The position numbers were made by a program, and so were the translations under genes. This document shows, in pieces, positions 6,033-8,522 of a stretch of DNA of 8,522 nt (the stretch's first letter is position 1; every line of letters begins with the position of its first letter). Source of the stretch: an uncultured Candidatus Saccharibacteria bacterium (lineage in GTDB: Bacteria; Patescibacteriota; Saccharimonadia; Saccharimonadales; Saccharimonadaceae); the NCBI GenBank assembly GCA_938036915.1, contig CALHVV010000027.1, positions 1 to 8,522 on the forward strand, read 5' to 3'. The notes below the pieces were generated by a model. It did not search any database, was not told the DNA's origin, and worked only from the letters and a program-made list of their open reading frames with translations.

Positions 6033-7226
6033 TTAGCGGGCTTTCTTACGACGCCACAGTGCCTCAACGCACATCACCAGCCACAGACCAAGCGCAATCG
6101 CCCCAACCACCCCACCAAACCACACATGCCCCGCACTATAGCCATGCTGATTAACCATCCGAGTGAGCAAGCTAATCGCCACGACGTCACCAAGCAACGT
6201 AAACATATTCAGCGCAGAGAGGAGCGTCGCTTTGTATGTATGCTGCAGCTCGCTGAGAATCTTTGACTGCAAAACAATCGGTCGCACTCGCGTATATGCA
6301 GTAAATAACACAACAGCAATGACCGCAATAATCGGGCTTGGCGTTACGCCCATCAAGACAATACACAGCGCCATAATCCACGCATCGACCCAATAAAATG
6401 CCAGTGGCCGCAGGCGGTCAAACCAATGCACATACCAGCCCAGTAACGCTCCACCCAGGCTCCCGACCGCCGCAATTACCCCAAACCACTCTACAGCAAT
6501 ACCAACGTGCTGGAAGAGTAGCTCGCGATATTCTAGCCCCTTATTGGACACACCTGCTAAGAAACCAGCGAAGGTAAAGAGAGCAAGATTTTTCGCAGTA
6601 ATGATTGCGCGAGCAGCCTGCCGTGGCCGCTGAGCCTGGGCAGCTCCTCGGCGCGGTGGATAAGCAAAGCTCAGCGCCAACCACACCGTCGCAGCAAGCG
6701 ACAAAAAGCCAATCAAAAACGGGAGCGTATGATGAATACGGTATGTGAGTGGCACTACAATAATGAGCACAGTATTACCAATCAATCCATACGTCTGGGC
6801 GCGGCCCATCACCTTGGTATAGTCGCGTGCTCGCCCTAGCGCCGTCAAGGAATCGTGCATAAATGCCTCGACCGCACCAGACTGAAATGCATAGCCACCA
6901 AAGAACAAAACTGAGGCAATCAGCCCACCCCAGAAGCTCGGCCATACGGCATACAACAGTGGCGACACCACAGCGATGCTCGCACCAAGGATAATCGCTC
7001 GCCGGTTGCCAAACTTATCGGCCACATAACCCGCCGGCATCTGCAGCGCCGCCTGGACGATAGACGAGATGACGACCATCAGTGCTAGCTCATCCAAGCT
7101 CACTTTACCAACATTCACCAGCTGCACCGTAATGAGCGGCAAGTAGACACGCTTGGTAAAAATCCGAAACCACGAATATTTGATAATGTTGCGCTTGAGG
7201 AGGTCGTGGTTGGTCACATCTTGCAT
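6033..7226 (-). CDS. MFS-family membrane transporter, substrate unknown (397 aa)
   Basis: This is a polytopic inner-membrane protein with about 11-12 hydrophobic segments and the length of a typical major facilitator. The cytoplasmic loop between helices 2 and 3 has the MFS motif A form GYVADKFGNRRAI (66-78). GAVEAFMHDSL (117-127) resembles a segment seen in several uncharacterised MFS permeases. A basic hydrophilic linker (about 190-207, PPRRGAAQAQRPRQAARA) separates two six-helix halves, and the C-terminus is basic (RRKKAR), as expected for a cytoplasmic tail. Nothing indicates the substrate; drug or metabolite efflux and nutrient uptake are both possible. The ATG at 7226 lacks an SD site and lies about 6 nt after the predicted transcription start. 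It is a single-gene unit between two tRNA genes on the same strand. Confidence 0.85.
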   Translation of the reverse strand: MQDVTNHDLLKRNIIKYSWFRIFTKRVYLPLITVQLVNVGKVSLDELALMVVISSIVQAALQMPAGYVADKFGNRRAIILGASIAVVSPLLYAVWPSFWGGLIASVLFFGGYAFQSGAVEAFMHDSLTALGRARDYTKVMGRAQTYGLIGNTVLIIVVPLTYRIHHTLPFLIGFLSLAATVWLALSFAYPPRRGAAQAQRPRQAARAIITAKNLALFTFAGFLAGVSNKGLEYRELLFQHVGIAVEWFGVIAAVGSLGGALLGWYVHWFDRLRPLAFYWVDAWIMALCIVLMGVTPSPIIAVIAVVLFTAYTRVRPIVLQSKILSELQHTYKATLLSALNMFTLLGDVVAISLLTRMVNQHGYSAGHVWFGGVVGAIALGLWLVMCVEALWRRKKAR

Positions 7227-7238
7227 AAATCTCGCTGT

Positions 7239-7268
7239 ACTATAGCATAGCCTCGCGCAGCGTGTAAA
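7239..7268 (-). promoter_or_regulatory. Promoter of the MFS gene
   Basis: On the - strand, TTTACA (7268-7263) is followed after 18 bp by TATAGT (7244-7239), with TGC directly upstream as an extended -10. Initiation near 7232 leaves about 6 nt before the ATG, too short for an SD site. Confidence 0.65.
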
Positions 7269-7282
7269 TGCATTTTGTATGT

Positions 7283-7310
7283 AATAAAAACAACCCCATC
7301 AAGACGGGGT
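7283..7310 (-). terminator. Terminator of tRNA-Arg
   Basis: On the - strand ACCCCGT-CTTG-ATGGGGT forms a seven-pair stem with one G-T pair, followed by TGTTTTTATT. It lies 13 bp after the tRNA CCA end and upstream of the MFS promoter, separating the two units. Confidence 0.85.
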
Positions 7311-7323
7311 ATGACGACGAAAA

Positions 7324-7400
7324 TGGCGCCCCGAGTAGGATTCGAACCTACGGCCTTAGGCTTAGAAGTCCTCTGCTCTATCCAGCTGAGCTATCGGGGC
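7324..7400 (-). tRNA. tRNA-Arg (TCT anticodon), CCA encoded
   Basis: The - strand gives a cloverleaf with a perfect seven-pair acceptor (GCCCCGA with TCGGGGC), G73 and a genomic CCA. It has a D-stem GCTC/GAGC, a T-stem GTAGG/CCTAC with loop TTCGAAT, and an anticodon loop CTTCTAA, giving TCT. It reads AGA and AGG codons. The anticodon stem is odd: GAGGA faces GCCTA, leaving only three Watson-Crick pairs, with G27-A43 and A31-G39 purine pairs at the two ends. The rest of the molecule looks fully functional. Confidence 0.93.
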
Positions 7401-7408
7401 ATGGGTTT

Positions 7409-7417
7409 ATTATAGCA
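7409..7417 (-). promoter_or_regulatory. Promoter of tRNA-Arg, extended -10 TGCTATAAT
   Basis: TGCTATAAT on the - strand is a perfect extended -10. The predicted start near 7402 is only about two bases before the mature tRNA 5' end, so almost no leader would need removal. No good -35 is seen. Confidence 0.65.
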
Positions 7418-7433
7418 GGTTTCTTGGCAGGTG

Positions 7434-7442
7434 TGGTATGAT
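7434..7442 (+). promoter_or_regulatory. Promoter of yhhQ, extended -10 TGGTATGAT
   Basis: TGGTATGAT predicts a start near 7449, three bases before the ATG at 7452, with no SD site. No -35 match lies at the usual distance. The element sits back to back with the tRNA-Arg promoter within 51 bp of shared upstream DNA. Confidence 0.55.
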
Positions 7443-7451
7443 AAACGAAGC

Positions 7452-8135
7452 ATGAAACACACGAACGAAAATTATCGATACTTTAGCGTTATTCTCGCAG
7501 TATATGTTGCGGCGCTACTCATCTCCAACATTGCCGCCACCAAGCTGGTGGCACTCGGCCCACTTATCCTTGATGGTGGGGCAGTACTCTTCCCGCTCGT
7601 ATATATCTTTGATGATGTCATGACAGAGGTCTATGGCTATCGCCGGGCACGCCGCGCTATTTGGACGGCCTTTGGGGTCATGCTGCTAGCGATTGGCTGC
7701 TTTACACTAGTGCGCTATCTGCCCGCGGCGGCAGAGTACCACGACCAAGCTGCTTACGAGGCAGTGCTGGGCTTCTTCCCGCAGATCGTCGTGGCAAGCT
7801 TGCTTGCCTTCCTGACAGGGAGCTTCCTTAATTCATACATCGTTGCTAAGCTCAAGGTTGCTATGAAGGGTCGGCAGCTATGGCTGCGCCTGCTTGGGTC
7901 GACAGTAGTGGGGAGCTTGTTTGATACCGTTATATTCTGCGTCGTTGCTTTTGGCGGGCAGCTCACGGGGGGGGCATTGCTCAACTATATCGCCGTTGGG
8001 CTTGGCTTCAAGCTTGCCGTTGAGGTCGTCTGCTTGCCACTTACCTATCGCGTCATCGCCATACTTAAGCGGCGCGAATCCGTCGACACCTACGACACCA
8101 CCACCAACTTCACGCCATTTCGTTTGCGTGTCTAG
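7452..8135 (+). CDS. yhhQ: Queuosine precursor transporter, YhhQ/VUT (DUF165) family (227 aa)
   Basis: This is a six-helix-type inner-membrane protein of the family that imports the queuosine precursors preQ0/preQ1 or, in salvage versions, queuine or queuosine. Family hallmarks are visible in order: SNIAATKL (25-32), FPLVYIFDDVMTEVYGYRRA (47-66), GSFLNSYIVAKLK (123-135) and RLLGSTVVGSLFDTVIFCVV (146-165). The C-terminal helix ends in a basic, Thr-rich tail. The length matches the family. The ATG at 7452 fits the predicted transcription start. An in-frame GTG at 7431 would lie inside the promoter. The convergent neighbour is tgt, which uses the imported base, and this strengthens the assignment. 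A run of eight G (7967-7974) lies in the gene and encodes part of TGGA. The exact precursor cannot be read from the sequence. Confidence 0.92.
   Translation: MKHTNENYRYFSVILAVYVAALLISNIAATKLVALGPLILDGGAVLFPLVYIFDDVMTEVYGYRRARRAIWTAFGVMLLAIGCFTLVRYLPAAAEYHDQAAYEAVLGFFPQIVVASLLAFLTGSFLNSYIVAKLKVAMKGRQLWLRLLGSTVVGSLFDTVIFCVVAFGGQLTGGALLNYIAVGLGFKLAVEVVCLPLTYRVIAILKRRESVDTYDTTTNFTPFRLRV
7967..7974 (+). repeat. Homopolymer of eight G inside yhhQ
   Basis: The run spans the last base of Thr172, Gly173, Gly174 and the first base of Ala175. It is the longest G run in the window. Slippage by one base here would truncate or extend the transporter out of frame. Confidence 0.7.
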
Positions 8136-8404
8136 CGGGCGAGTTGTTCGCTGCAATAGATTTGTATCTCTCTCAGAATATGAAGGACGCAGTGCTTCCA
8201 TCCTGGTAGAACAAAAAGTTGCCCGTAGTGATTATTGCAGCATGATCATTGAAGAGCCTAGTGTTTTAGGAAAAATACTAAGACCCTTTTAGCATTTTAA
8301 AGAAACGGTGGCGAGAGAAAGGGCTGATGACGGAGAGAAGGTTGACTATGCAAACTCTTTTCCCTAGTTGTTATGTAAATGCATACTATAGAGCTCGTCA
8401 GTCG
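8136..8404. other. Convergent intergenic region between yhhQ and tgt, no gene seen
   Basis: These 269 bp separate two tail-to-tail genes. I see no credible reading frame and no strong terminator for either gene. The only stem is a weak CCTAG-TGTT-TTAGG (8257-8270), which lacks a T-tract on its 3' side in either direction. Confidence 0.4.
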
Positions 8405-8522
8405 CTACCGACGATAATACTGCGCCAAAAAATGATCCCGAAAGGCGTAGAATGTGCTATCCTCGAGGCTGTGGCGAATGTCGTCGACAAGCTTGATGAT
8501 AAAGCGCTCGTTGTGGATCGAT
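8405..8522 (-). CDS. tgt: C-terminal end of queuine tRNA-ribosyltransferase (Tgt), partial
   Basis: The - strand frame ending in TAG (8407-8405) is open to the window edge and gives 38 residues, beginning SIHNERFIIKLVDDIRHSLE and ending AFRDHFLAQYYRR. This matches the C-terminal helix pair of bacterial Tgt. There IHN carries the last ligand of the Cys3-His zinc site, and it is followed by a pattern like FLLKLMREIRxAIEEGRFxEFRxxFLxxY. Tgt exchanges guanine 34 of tRNAs with GUN anticodons (His, Asn, Asp, Tyr) for preQ1 in bacteria that complete queuosine synthesis, or for queuine in salvagers. The catalytic aspartates lie outside the window. Pairing with yhhQ supports the call. The length is short, so this rests on motif pattern and context. 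Confidence 0.75.
   Translation of the reverse strand, partial: SIHNERFIIKLVDDIRHSLEDSTFYAFRDHFLAQYYRR

Noticed and set aside
7431..7451. Upstream GTG start for yhhQ
   Set aside because: The added residues overlap the extended -10, and the ATG at 7452 gives the usual family N-terminus.
8257..8270. Weak hairpin CCTAG-TGTT-TTAGG as a terminator for yhhQ or tgt
   Set aside because: It has a five-pair stem with a G-T pair and no T-tract on the 3' side in either direction.
7921..8292. 123-codon open frame overlapping the yhhQ 3' end in another frame
   Set aside because: It runs inside yhhQ for over half its length, is Ser/Pro-rich without structure, and has no initiation signals.
8342..8347. TTGACT as a -35 box
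   Set aside because: No -10 lies at 16-18 bp, and the next gene downstream (tgt) is on the opposite strand.

Overview
The window most resembles a small-genome Patescibacteria/CPR bacterium, with Candidatus Saccharibacteria as the best guess. The grounds are a pilin gene block with G^FT-V-E class III leaders, an HTH-MurA fusion protein, compact spacing and moderate GC. This is inference from gene content, and no marker gene here settles the lineage. The one TGA seen ending a reading frame behaves as a stop, and no kept gene has TGA inside it, so UGA recoding as in Gracilibacteria/Absconditabacteria is not indicated.

Layout. Bases 1-1952 hold four pilin-type genes on the + strand: the tail of one, two overlapping minor pseudopilins, and a small major-pilin-like gene with its own TATAAT promoter and strong Shine-Dalgarno (SD) site. 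A bidirectional terminator (1973-2000) separates them from glyA (serine hydroxymethyltransferase, - strand). A 265-bp divergent region then leads to a + strand gene for an XRE-type helix-turn-helix domain fused to a complete MurA-like domain. A terminator and about 425 bp without a recognisable gene follow. Next come tRNA-His(GTG), an MFS permease and tRNA-Arg(TCT), all on the - strand, then the queuosine-precursor transporter YhhQ on the + strand. The window ends inside the 3' end of a - strand gene whose last 38 residues look like queuine tRNA-ribosyltransferase (tgt).

How the genes fit together. The pilin block supplies structural subunits of a type IV pilus-like surface machine. YhhQ and Tgt, arranged tail to tail, form a minimal queuosine salvage pair: uptake of the base, then insertion at position 34 of GUN-anticodon tRNAs. 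tRNA-His(GTG), encoded 1.7 kb away, is one such substrate. GlyA provides glycine and one-carbon units. The HTH-MurA protein is the most unusual item. Its DNA-binding domain, a near-perfect palindrome filling the space between its own -35 and -10, and the apparent loss of two catalytic-site aspartates together suggest a regulator built on a peptidoglycan-precursor enzyme, or a self-regulated enzyme.

Promoter grammar is consistent across the window: six of seven main promoters carry an extended -10 (TGnTAnnnT-like). For three protein genes (murA-like, MFS, yhhQ) the predicted transcription start lies only about 2-6 nt before the ATG and no SD is visible, which suggests leaderless mRNAs. In contrast, two of the pilin genes and glyA have clear SD sites.
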